Shown piece after piece: positions 27,468 to 35,079 of a stretch of DNA of 64,000 nt. The stretch spans positions 186,001-250,000 of the forward strand of contig NZ_JALPVL010000004.1 in assembly GCF_023544465.1 (NCBI RefSeq), in the 5' to 3' direction. The DNA is from Paractinoplanes maris. Its GTDB lineage: Bacteria > Actinomycetota > Actinomycetes > Mycobacteriales > Micromonosporaceae. The notes beneath the pieces were generated by a model. That model was given only the letters and a program-made list of their open reading frames with translations. It made no database searches and had not been told where the DNA came from. The translations under genes and the position numbers were made by a program. The stretch's first letter is position 1. Each line of letters begins with the position of its first letter.

Positions 27468-28166
27468 ATGGACCCCAGTGACAACAGAGATCGTCGTCTC
27501 GTTCGCCGCACCGTCCAGCTCTTCGCCGGGCTGGTGCTCTACGGCGTGAGCATGGCCTTCATGGTCGAGTCGGCGCTCGGCCTCAACCCCTGGGACGTGT
27601 TCCACCAGGGGCTGTCCGAGGTCACCGGGGTCAGTTTCGGCTGGGTGGTGATCCTGCTCGGCATCCCGATCCTGCTGCTGTGGATCCCGCTGCGGCAGCG
27701 CCCCGGCTTCGGCACGATCGCCAACCTGGTCGTGGTCGGGTTCGCGGTCGACGGCGCGCTGCGGGTGCTGCCCGAGGGCGGGACGATGCCGGCCCGGGTG
27801 GGTTATCTGATCGGCGGCATCCTGCTCAACGGTCTGGCGACGGGCCTCTACATCGGCAGCCGGTTCGGGCCGGGCCCGCGCGACGGGCTGATGACCGGGA
27901 TCGTCGGGCGCTTCCCGCGGTTGTCGATCCGGCTGGTCCGCACGTCGATCGAGGTGCTGGTCCTGGGAGTGGGGTTCCTGCTCGGGGGCACGGTCGGGGT
28001 CGGCACGGTCGCCTACGCTCTGGCCATCGGGCCGCTGGTGCACTTGTTCCTGCCGCTGTGCACGGTGCCGGTCGCGGCTCAGCCTGCTTCCGCATCTGTT
28101 GCTGCGTCATCTGATCTGGCTCCCGCCTCCGCTGCTGACGGCCTCCGGTCGTCTACAAAGGACTGA
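27468..28166 (+). CDS. YczE-family membrane protein
   Basis: A 232-residue membrane protein with five or six hydrophobic helices. The N-terminal block LVLYGVSMAFMVESALGLNP followed by WDVFHQGLSEVTG, and later GLYIGSRFGPGPRDGLMTGI, matches the YczE family, whose biochemical role is not known. Family members are often paired with YczR MocR regulators, as here. The ATG at 27468 is chosen because the divergent operator region ends just upstream and family similarity begins here; the frame remains open further upstream. The tail (about 205-232) is Ala/Ser-rich and probably soluble. Confidence 0.85.
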   Translation: MDPSDNRDRRLVRRTVQLFAGLVLYGVSMAFMVESALGLNPWDVFHQGLSEVTGVSFGWVVILLGIPILLLWIPLRQRPGFGTIANLVVVGFAVDGALRVLPEGGTMPARVGYLIGGILLNGLATGLYIGSRFGPGPRDGLMTGIVGRFPRLSIRLVRTSIEVLVLGVGFLLGGTVGVGTVAYALAIGPLVHLFLPLCTVPVAAQPASASVAASSDLAPASAADGLRSSTKD

Positions 28167-28276
28167 GTGGTTTACGCCACTGATTCGGTTTAGCAGGCAA
28201 GATCATCGGTTACAGGTTTGCGATCAACGCGACACATTTGCTTCCCGGCGCCCGGGTCGCACGGCATCATTGCCGC

Positions 28277-28708
28277 ATGGGGGCTGGCGGCTGGCAGTGG
28301 AACGACGCTTGGATCTTCGTGTCCGCGGTCATCGCCGAGCGCCTCGAGCGTGACCGCGCTCAGCACGCCGCCCTGCCCATGGTCGGCGCCAGCCTGGCCG
28401 ACCTGCTCGCCGCGGCCGACTTCCTGCACCACAGCGTGCCCAGCCGGGCCGAGCTCGAGGAGTCGGTGCGCCGCCTGGCCGGTGCCGGCCTGATCGTGGT
28501 CGAGGACGACCTGGTCGAGGTCGCCCCAGCGGGGGAGCAGCTGTGGCGCGGTCGCCCGTTCAGCGGGCTCTCCTCGGCCGTCATGACGCTGCAGACCCAG
28601 CTCAACCGGCAGGCCGGCGAGCCCGGGGATGTCGACTGGCGGCTCGACGAGCAGACGTACGCCCTGGCCATGCGCGAGTATCGCCACCGCCTGGCCGACG
28701 ACCGCTGA
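28277..28708 (+). CDS. Unknown small protein, possible winged-helix fold
   Basis: A 143-residue soluble protein, not recognised. Its first half is helical (WNDAWIFVSAVIAERLERDR). ASLADLLAAADFLHHSVPSR, ELEESVRRLAGAGLIVVEDD and LVEVAPAGEQLWRG follow, which read like the helices and wing of a winged helix-turn-helix domain. This is a pattern judgement only. The ATG at 28277 has no ribosome-binding site; CATCAT 6 nt upstream could be a -10 element for a leaderless mRNA. The gene is convergent with the MFS transporter gene, 133 bp apart. Confidence 0.6.
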   Translation: MGAGGWQWNDAWIFVSAVIAERLERDRAQHAALPMVGASLADLLAAADFLHHSVPSRAELEESVRRLAGAGLIVVEDDLVEVAPAGEQLWRGRPFSGLSSAVMTLQTQLNRQAGEPGDVDWRLDEQTYALAMREYRHRLADDR

Positions 28709-28841
28709 CCCGGCCGGCCCTTTTTCAGTCCTGCCCGCGCGTTGCTTCCCTGGCTTCGCGTTGCTCCGGCCCGGCCGGCGCATGGCCCCGGCCCCTGCTC
28801 ACGCTCGGTCCGGCCCCGGCTGTCCCGCGCTCGGTGTCCAG

Positions 28842-30059
28842 TCAGGTCGGGACGGCGTCCTGCAGTGGGCGCATCTCGCGGATCGCCGGGGCCAGGGTAG
28901 CGGCCGAGGCCGAGGCCGAGACGGCGGCTGCGAACAGCAGGATGCTCGCCGATGGGCTCCAGGCGGTGACGAAGACGCCGGCCAGCAGCGGGGCCGCGGT
29001 CGCGGCCGACATGGCGAACAGGAAGATCACGCTGAGCACGCGGCCCTGCAGGTGGTCGGGGGTGATGGCGGCCTGGTAGCCGAAGAGGGCAGCATTGCAG
29101 GCCGGCCCCACAAAAATCGCCAGGGCGATCGGGGCGGCGGCGGCCACGCTGCCGGTGAGTAAGGCGCTGACCGCCAGGAACAGGGTGGCCGCCCAGCACA
29201 GACCCCGGATCAGGACCGCGAACGAGAGCCGGCGCTGCAGGGCGGGTGCGGCCAGCGCCCCGGCCAGCCCGCCGGCGCCGACGATGGTCTCGGTCAGGCC
29301 GATCACGCCGGGGGTCACGCCGTTGGCCTGCAGGGTGACGATGATTGTGAACATCGAGCCGTACAGGGCCAGGTTGAGGGGGGCCGCGATGATCAGGACG
29401 GTCCGCAGGAACGAGTTGCCGAAGACGAAACGCAGACCTTCCAGCAGCGCGGCGCCGTGCCCGTGGTGATGTGGCCGCTGTTCGGCCTGCAGGGGCTTGC
29501 GGATCAGGGCGATGCCGATGAGTGAGGCCAGATAGGACAGCGCGTTCCCGATGAACGGCAGCGCGGCGGTGATCCCGAAGAGGACGCCGCCGAGCGGGGG
29601 CCCGGCCAGTGAGGTGCCGTAGCTGCGGGCCTCGTTCCGGGCGACCGCGTCCGGCAGTTGGGTGGCCGGCACGATGCTGCGCAGGGCCGCGTGTTCCGTG
29701 GTGTTGAACAGTGATCCGCAAGCCGCGTCGACGATGGCCACGACGACGATCTCGGTCAGACCCGCGTGGCCGGTGGCGACGGCCACGGCCAGCGCGACGA
29801 AGGCCAGCAGCCGGATGACGTCGCAGGCGAGCATTGCGCGGCGGCGGTTGAGCAGGTCGGCCAGGACTCCCGACGGGAGGCGGCAGACCAGCTTGGCCAC
29901 CTGGGCCGCGGTGCCCACCGCGCCGGCCTGCAGGGCGGAATCGGTCACGTCGAGGACCAGCAGTGGAATGGCCAGCGTGGCGATCGCCCCGCCCAGATCG
30001 GACAGGCTCTGGCTCGTCCACAGCAGAGTGAACTCGCGATTGCGCCACAACGTGCTCAC
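28842..30059 (-). CDS. MFS transporter (MFS_3/enterobactin-exporter-like)
   Basis: A 405-residue transporter with about 12 hydrophobic helices. The start (MSTLWRNREFTLLWTSQSLS), the DLGGAIATLAIPLLVLDVTDSALQAG block and the loop GVLADLLNRRRAMLACDVIR are typical of the MFS_3 subgroup of drug and siderophore exporters. A GLTETIVGAGGLAGALAAP helix starts the second half. The substrate is unknown. The GTG at 30059 has a GGAG site 8 nt upstream; the frame continues far upstream only because it crosses a repeat. Upstream, TGCAG at 30108 and CTGCA at 30121 form a small inverted repeat that could be an operator. Confidence 0.85.
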   Translation of the reverse strand: MSTLWRNREFTLLWTSQSLSDLGGAIATLAIPLLVLDVTDSALQAGAVGTAAQVAKLVCRLPSGVLADLLNRRRAMLACDVIRLLAFVALAVAVATGHAGLTEIVVVAIVDAACGSLFNTTEHAALRSIVPATQLPDAVARNEARSYGTSLAGPPLGGVLFGITAALPFIGNALSYLASLIGIALIRKPLQAEQRPHHHGHGAALLEGLRFVFGNSFLRTVLIIAAPLNLALYGSMFTIIVTLQANGVTPGVIGLTETIVGAGGLAGALAAPALQRRLSFAVLIRGLCWAATLFLAVSALLTGSVAAAAPIALAIFVGPACNAALFGYQAAITPDHLQGRVLSVIFLFAMSAATAAPLLAGVFVTAWSPSASILLFAAAVSASASAATLAPAIREMRPLQDAVPT

Positions 30060-30233
30060 GGCGCCACTCCGGATCTGATCACGTTCCGCAGCTTCGTGGT
30101 CACGCAGTGCAGGATATGTACTGCATTCGATCCCTGCTGAGCCGCCGGCGGCAATTCGGCACGTCCATGCCCTGTGGACAACCGGCCCCGTCACGCTTGA
30201 CAGGTCGTAAGTTCCACCCCACAACGCCCCGAG

Positions 30234-30333
30234 GCGGGTGGGGGCTGGGGATGGCGCGGCGGGTGGGGGCTGGGGATGGCGCGGCGGGTGGGGGCTGGGG
30301 ATGGCGCGGCGGGTGGGGGCTGGGGATGGCGCG
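30234..30333. repeat. Four perfect 25-bp tandem repeats (intergenic)
   Basis: Four identical 25-bp units start at 30234, 30259, 30284 and 30309, each beginning GCGGGTGGGGGCTGGGG. The array is very G-rich on the plus strand, so quadruplex formation is possible. It lies in the 364-bp gap between the start of the MFS gene and the end of the subtilase gene. The rest of that gap (30060-30233, 30334-30423) shows only the short inverted repeat at 30108 and no gene. Confidence 0.95.
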
Positions 30334-30423
30334 GCGGAGCGGTGGCGTGACGCCTCCGTGAGCACGATCGAGATGCCGGGCGCCCGGCCTCGCGGGGCGA
30401 GACCGGGCGCCGGCGGTGCTGAG

Positions 30424-31569
30424 CTACTGGACGACGAAGAGCAGCCGGTTCGGGGAGCCCGAGCCGGGGTTGGTGACCGCATTGGGCGTCGCGTTGCTGA
30501 CCAGGTTGTCGCGGACCTGGGCCGGGGAGTAGCCGGGGTTGCGCGAGAGCACCAGCGCCGCCGCACCCGCCACGTGCGGGCTGGCCATCGATGTGCCGCT
30601 GATCGTGTTGGTCGCGGAGGCGGAGTTGTACCAGGCCGACGTGATCGACGAGCCGGGGGCGAAGATGTCGACGCAGGTGCCGTAGTTGGAGTAGCTCGCC
30701 CGGGCGTCCGTGCTGGTGGTGGCGCCGACCGTGATGGCCGCGGCCACGCGCGAGGGCGACGAGTTGCAGGCGTTGGCCGAGGAGTTGCCGGCGGCCAGGG
30801 CGAAGGTGATGCCGCGGGAGATCGCCGTGTTCACCGCGTTGTCCAGCGTGCTGCTGACGCCGCCGCCGAGGCTCATGTTGGCCACCGCGGGGCGGGCGGT
30901 CTGGTTGCCGACCCAGTTGACGCCGGCGATGACGCCGGCCGTGGTGCCGCTGCCCGAGCAGTTCAGCACGCGGACGCCGACCAGCCGGGCCTGCTTCGCG
31001 ACGCCGTAGGTCGTGCCGCCGACGGTCCCCGCCACGTGGGTGCCGTGGCCGTTGCAGTCGACCGCCCCGGTGCCGACGGCGTCGTAACCGGCGGTGGCCC
31101 GCCCGCCGAAGTCGTTGTGCGTGTAGCGGATTCCGGTGTCGATGATGTAGGCGGTGACGTTCGAGGCCGTGACCGGATAGGTGTAGGTCGTGCTCAGCGG
31201 CCGGGCCCGCTGGTCGATCCGGTCCAGGCCCCAGGTCGCGTTGTTCTGGGTGGCCGACAGCGAGATCGTCTGGTTCTGCTCGACGTAGGCGACTCCGGAG
31301 CTGGCCGCGAGCCGCTTGGCCTGGGCCTCGGTCATGCTCGCCTCGTAGCCGTTGATGACCTCGAGGCGCTGCTTGATCTGACCGCTGAGGCCGGCCGCCG
31401 GCGACTTGGCGCCGGCCTTGAGGACCACGATGTAGCTGCCGGGAACCGCGGTGGCGGTGCCGGCGAGCCGGATGTCGCCCGTGGGGGCGGCCACGGCGGG
31501 GGTGCCCACCGCGACGGCCGCGGTGACCGCGGCGAGCAGGCCGGCGGCCAAGGTGCGTCGAGTCGCCAT
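30424..31569 (-). CDS. Secreted subtilisin-like serine protease (S8 family, proteinase K/aqualysin-like)
   Basis: A 381-residue secreted protease. A twin-arginine-like or Sec signal peptide covers residues 1-28 (MATRRTLAAGLLAAVTAAVA). An I9 inhibitor-type propeptide follows at about 40-105 (PGSYIVVLKAGAKSP, VAYVEQNQTISL). The catalytic domain has Asp in AYIIDTGIRYTHNDF, His in DCNGHGTHVAGTVGG, the oxyanion Asn in FALAAGNSSANACN and Ser in ISGTSMASPHVAGAAALVLS. All three catalytic residues are intact, so an active exoprotease is expected. A GGGAGAGG ribosome-binding site precedes the ATG. No C-terminal domain is present. Confidence 0.95.
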   Translation of the reverse strand: MATRRTLAAGLLAAVTAAVAVGTPAVAAPTGDIRLAGTATAVPGSYIVVLKAGAKSPAAGLSGQIKQRLEVINGYEASMTEAQAKRLAASSGVAYVEQNQTISLSATQNNATWGLDRIDQRARPLSTTYTYPVTASNVTAYIIDTGIRYTHNDFGGRATAGYDAVGTGAVDCNGHGTHVAGTVGGTTYGVAKQARLVGVRVLNCSGSGTTAGVIAGVNWVGNQTARPAVANMSLGGGVSSTLDNAVNTAISRGITFALAAGNSSANACNSSPSRVAAAITVGATTSTDARASYSNYGTCVDIFAPGSSITSAWYNSASATNTISGTSMASPHVAGAAALVLSRNPGYSPAQVRDNLVSNATPNAVTNPGSGSPNRLLFVVQ

Positions 31570-31658
31570 ACTGTTCCTCTCCCGGAGTTGAATAGACGGT
31601 TGTCTCTTCAGTTACCGGTGAGCGTAGGCGTGACGGTCCTCGATCGCCGCCATACCGG

Positions 31659-31668
31659 TTGGGCCATA
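31659..31668. promoter_or_regulatory. Possible MocR half-site upstream of the second MocR gene
   Basis: TTGGGCCATA lies 31 nt before the GTG at 31699 and resembles the TTTGGRCCAATCAG repeats upstream of the permease gene at 34.3 kb. Autoregulation through this site is inferred. Confidence 0.3.
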
Positions 31669-31698
31669 GTGCGAGGGGACAGTGCGGAGAATGAGCTG

Positions 31699-33105
31699 GT
31701 GGATCTGATCATCGGGCTGGACGGGACGGACGGGAAGACCGCCGCGGTCTATCGCGCGCTGCGGACGGCGATCGTCGACGGGCGGCTGCCGTCGGGGGAG
31801 CGGCTGCCGGCCACCCGGGCCCTGGCCGCGGATCTCGGCGTCGCCCGGGGCAGCGTCGCCGCCGCCTACGAGCGGCTCGCCGCCGAGGGCTATCTGTCGT
31901 CGCGGGTCGGGGCCGGGACTTACGTGGCGGCCACGCCCAGTGTTCGGTCGGCCCGCACGGTGAACGCGGATCCGCTGCGGCCCCGCGCGGACTGGGTGTG
32001 GGAGCCGCTCGAGACCAGCGGCACAGTGCGCAAGCCTCGTTATGACTTCCGCACCGGCATCCCCGACGCCGGCCTGTTCCCGTTCGAGGCGTGGCGGCGC
32101 CTGGTCACGGCTGAGCTCCGGCTGCGGGCCAACAATCCCGGGACGTACGGGGAACCGGCCGGGCATCCGGCCCTGCGCGAGGCCATCGCGCGTTATCTGG
32201 GCGTCTCCCGCGGCGTGCGGACCACCGCGGCCGACGTGGTGGTCACCAACGGCGCCCAGCACGCGTTCGACCTGATCGCCCGGGTGCTGGTGAAGCCGGG
32301 GGACGTGGTCGCCGTCGAGGAGCCGGGTTATCCGCCGGCCCGCCGGATCCTGGCCGCCCTCGGCGCCCGGGTGACGTTGGTACCGGTCGACGACCAGGGC
32401 CTGGTCGTGGCCGAGCTGCCGGCGAACTGCCGGTTGGTCCACACCACTCCGTCGCACCAGTTCCCGCTCGGCCGCGCGATGAGCTTGAGCCGCCGCCGGG
32501 AGCTGCTCGACTGGGCCCGCGCCCGGCCCGCGGCGATCGTCGAGGACGACTACGACAGCGAGTTCCGGTTCTCGGCGCGCCCGCTGGAGCCGCTGCACAG
32601 CCTGGACACCGCGGGGCGGGTGCTCTATGTGGGCACCTTCTCCAAGAGCATGCTGCCCGCCGTGCGCACCGGGTTCGTGCTGGCCACGCCCGGGTTGCGG
32701 GAGGCCCTGATCGCGGCCCGCCAGCTCGGCGACGGCTACGGGCAACCGGCCGTGCAGGCGGCTCTGGCCCGCTTCCTCGACGAAGGTCTGCTCGCCCGGC
32801 ACGTCAAAAAGGCCACCAAGGCGTACGGGGAAAGGCACGCCCGCATCACGGCGGCGTTGCGGACCATGGCCGGTCTGGAAGTTGTGCCGTCGGCGGCCGG
32901 CCTCCACGTCACGGCGCTGACCGGCGCCGGCTCGACCGCGGTGGTGACCGCGGCCGCCCGGGCCGGTCTGGCCGTGGACGACCTGGCCGGCTACTCGGGC
33001 TCGCCGACCAGGCAGGGCTTCGTGTTCGGGTTCGGGGCCACCGACCCGGCGTCGATCGACGAGGGGATGGCGGTGTTCGCCGGCCTCCTGGCCCGCCACG
33101 TCTGA
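31699..33105 (+). CDS. MocR-type regulator (GntR domain fused to aminotransferase fold)
   Basis: A 468-residue MocR-family protein. A GntR helix-turn-helix occupies about residues 10-75 (YRALRTAIVDGRLPSGERLP, VARGSVAAAYERLAAEGYLS). The aminotransferase-like domain follows, with TPSHQFPLGRAMSLSRR, AAIVEDDYDSEFRFSARPLE and LYVGTFSKSMLPAVRTGFV; the SK lysine should bind PLP. This HQFP/DDYDSEF type is close to PdxR, GabR and TauR regulators. The likely target is the convergent permease gene, whose upstream region holds direct repeats. The GTG at 31699 with GGAGA 8 nt upstream is chosen; a GTG at 31669 is an alternative. The 3' end overlaps the permease gene by 115 bp. Confidence 0.88.
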   Translation: MDLIIGLDGTDGKTAAVYRALRTAIVDGRLPSGERLPATRALAADLGVARGSVAAAYERLAAEGYLSSRVGAGTYVAATPSVRSARTVNADPLRPRADWVWEPLETSGTVRKPRYDFRTGIPDAGLFPFEAWRRLVTAELRLRANNPGTYGEPAGHPALREAIARYLGVSRGVRTTAADVVVTNGAQHAFDLIARVLVKPGDVVAVEEPGYPPARRILAALGARVTLVPVDDQGLVVAELPANCRLVHTTPSHQFPLGRAMSLSRRRELLDWARARPAAIVEDDYDSEFRFSARPLEPLHSLDTAGRVLYVGTFSKSMLPAVRTGFVLATPGLREALIAARQLGDGYGQPAVQAALARFLDEGLLARHVKKATKAYGERHARITAALRTMAGLEVVPSAAGLHVTALTGAGSTAVVTAAARAGLAVDDLAGYSGSPTRQGFVFGFGATDPASIDEGMAVFAGLLARHV

Positions 33106-34292
33106 TAGGCGAGCGAGGCCGCGACGATCACCAGGCTGAGCAGCGCGGGCAGCCCGGTCAGCAGGAGCAGCGCGGTCACCGAGACGAGGCCCACCCCGGC
33201 CACGATCCGCGACCGGCCGCGCGGCAGCAGGCGCAGCGCGGCCGCCGTGCCGAGCACGTAGACCAGCGTGAAGCAGCCCGTGACCAGCAGCAACGCGGTG
33301 TGCAGGTCGATCGGCAGGACGGCCGAGAGCAGGCTGCCGAGCAGGACCGCGGTCAGCGCCTTGCGCGGGGTGCCGGCCAGCCGGACCGGAAGCGCGCCGT
33401 CCCGGGCCAGGGCCGCCCCGAGCTGGGAGGCCCCAGCGAGGTACGCGTTGACCGCCCCGACGGTGAGCAGGACCGCCACGATCGCGGTGAACACCCGGAC
33501 CGGGCCGCCGACCCCGGAGGCGAGCAGGTCGGCCAGCGGTGCCGAGCTGCCGGCCAGCGCGGGCCCGAGCACGAGCACGCTGGTGGCCGCGACCGCCAGG
33601 TAGAGGGCGCCGACGACCACGACCGCGATGGCCGTCGCCCGGGGCACGTCCCGGCGGGGGTTGCGGTAGGAGCCGGCCAGCGAGGACACCGCCTCCCAGC
33701 CGGCGAAGCCCCAGACCAGCACGGCCGCCGCGGTGCCGACCCCGGACCAGCCGAACGGCGTGAACGGGGTGAGGTTGTCCCAGCGCGCGTGCGGGAGCGC
33801 GGTCACCACGGTGATCACCAGCAGCAGGGCGAGGACGCCGGTCAGCACCAGCTGGACCCGGCCCGAGACCCGCAGCCCGAACCAGTTCATCGTGAAGACC
33901 GAGCCGATGATGACCAGGAAGGTCAGCAGCTCGGTGGTGCGGCCACCGCCGAGCACGTCGGCCACGTAGCCACCGGCGAACGCGGTCGCGGCGGGCGCGC
34001 CGAGCGGCACCGCGAAGAAGAAGCACCAGCCGATGGCCGCCCCGGCCCGCGGGCCGAAGGCCAGCCGGACATAGGTGGAGACTCCGCCGCCGTCCGGGTG
34101 CCGGGCTCCGAGCGCCGCGAAGGTCCAGGCCAGCGGGGCCGACAGGACGATGAGGGCGATCCAGGCGACCAGCGAGGCCGGACCGGCGACCTCGGCCGCG
34201 AGGGCCGGCATGGAGATGACGCCGGTGCCGAGGACGGCGCCCACGCAGAGAGCGGCGCCCTGGGCGAGCGACAGTCCGGAGTTCTGAGCCAT
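32991..34292 (-). CDS. APC-superfamily amino acid permease
   Basis: A 433-residue permease with about 12 hydrophobic helices. The conserved first helix of the APC fold is seen in GAALCVGAVLGTGVISMPAL, the GTGV segment being the usual substrate-binding unwound turn. Helix 6 appears as AAAVLVWGFAGWEAVSSLAG. The substrate is unknown; a link to a MocR regulator suggests an amino acid or amine (inference). The last 38 codons run antisense to the 3' end of the MocR gene. Direct repeats upstream of the start probably control it. Confidence 0.88.
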   Translation of the reverse strand: MAQNSGLSLAQGAALCVGAVLGTGVISMPALAAEVAGPASLVAWIALIVLSAPLAWTFAALGARHPDGGGVSTYVRLAFGPRAGAAIGWCFFFAVPLGAPAATAFAGGYVADVLGGGRTTELLTFLVIIGSVFTMNWFGLRVSGRVQLVLTGVLALLLVITVVTALPHARWDNLTPFTPFGWSGVGTAAAVLVWGFAGWEAVSSLAGSYRNPRRDVPRATAIAVVVVGALYLAVAATSVLVLGPALAGSSAPLADLLASGVGGPVRVFTAIVAVLLTVGAVNAYLAGASQLGAALARDGALPVRLAGTPRKALTAVLLGSLLSAVLPIDLHTALLLVTGCFTLVYVLGTAAALRLLPRGRSRIVAGVGLVSVTALLLLTGLPALLSLVIVAASLAYQTWRARRPANTAIPSSIDAGSVAPNPNTKPCLVGEPE

Positions 34293-34323
34293 GCGATCAC
34301 GCTAGGCCGGTAATGGCTCGCCG

Positions 34324-34361
34324 TTTGGACCAATCAGCGGGCGATCATTTGGGCCAATCAG
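34324..34361. promoter_or_regulatory. Putative MocR operator upstream of the amino acid permease gene
   Basis: Two near-identical direct repeats, TTTGGACCAATCAG at 34324-34337 and TTTGGGCCAATCAG at 34348-34361, are 24 bp apart. They lie 32-69 bp before the permease ATG and touch the 3' end of the next gene. On the other strand the core reads ATTGGYCC, close to the repeats beside the first MocR gene at 27.4 kb. Confidence 0.6.
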
Positions 34362-34969
34362 AGACCCAGCTTCGCCTCGCGCAGGCCGTCGCCCTCGACC
34401 GTCACCCGGGCGTTCTCCTTGCGGCCGGTCAGGTACAGCGCCAGCTCGCCGGGCGGCCCCTCGAGGGTGTTCGCCGGGCCCTGGCCGACGGTGAAGGACC
34501 CGTACCCCGGGGATTTGACCTCGACCGCCAGGCCGGACCGGCGGAGCATGAGCTTGCCGGTGAGCTTGACGGTGCGCCAGAGCGCGGCCTCCAGACCCGG
34601 GTCGAGTTCGCGCGGCTGCCAACCGCCCTGGCCGCGGCGGGCGTCCTCGTGGTGCACGAAGAACTCGAGCGTGTTGGCCGTCTCGTCGAGCAGGGGGTTG
34701 CTCACCGGGCTCCACCACGGCGGTGTCCGCACGTCGTGCACGACTTCGGCGTATGGTCGGGCGGCTGTCCGCAATCGGACGCGTTCGCCGTGCTCGTGCA
34801 GCAGGGGGATCATCGCCCCGGCCGCCGCGTCGGGCCGCCGGTCCCGGACGACCAGGTGTGCCGCGAGATCGCGAGTGGTCCATCCCTCGCACAGGGTCGG
34901 CTCATCCGGGCCGAGGCGAAGCAGCAGGTCGGCGAGCAGGCGTCGTTCGCGCTGGGCATAGGCGGTCAC
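34358..34969 (-). CDS. TIGR03085-like DinB/mycothiol-dependent-type protein
   Basis: A 203-residue protein resembling the actinobacterial TIGR03085 group, related to mycothiol-dependent maleylpyruvate isomerase N-terminal/DinB four-helix proteins. The start is GTG followed by TAYAQRERRLLADLLLRLGP. Characteristic blocks are PTLCEGWTTRDLAAHLVVRD (with a helix His of the DinB metal triad) and LLDETANTLEFFVHHEDARR (with two more His). These could bind a divalent metal; mycothiol use is inferred from the family. A basic C-terminal domain (about 135-203) follows. TACGAT 6 nt before the GTG supports this start as leaderless; the frame is open further upstream. Confidence 0.8.
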   Translation of the reverse strand: MTAYAQRERRLLADLLLRLGPDEPTLCEGWTTRDLAAHLVVRDRRPDAAAGAMIPLLHEHGERVRLRTAARPYAEVVHDVRTPPWWSPVSNPLLDETANTLEFFVHHEDARRGQGGWQPRELDPGLEAALWRTVKLTGKLMLRRSGLAVEVKSPGYGSFTVGQGPANTLEGPPGELALYLTGRKENARVTVEGDGLREAKLGL

Positions 34970-34975
34970 AACGTG

Positions 34976-34981
34976 ATCGTA
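34976..34981 (-). promoter_or_regulatory. Putative leaderless -10 element of the TIGR03085-like gene
   Basis: Read on the minus strand, TACGAT is followed by 6 nt (CACGTT) and the GTG start codon. No Shine-Dalgarno sequence is present. Confidence 0.5.
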
Positions 34982-35079
34982 GACACATGTTACGAAGGTG
35001 AACGACGGCGGCCCGGTTCGGCAGGATGGGTATGTAAGGCCGCAACTGCCGGCGAACACTTACCAGTCAGGTAGGAATT

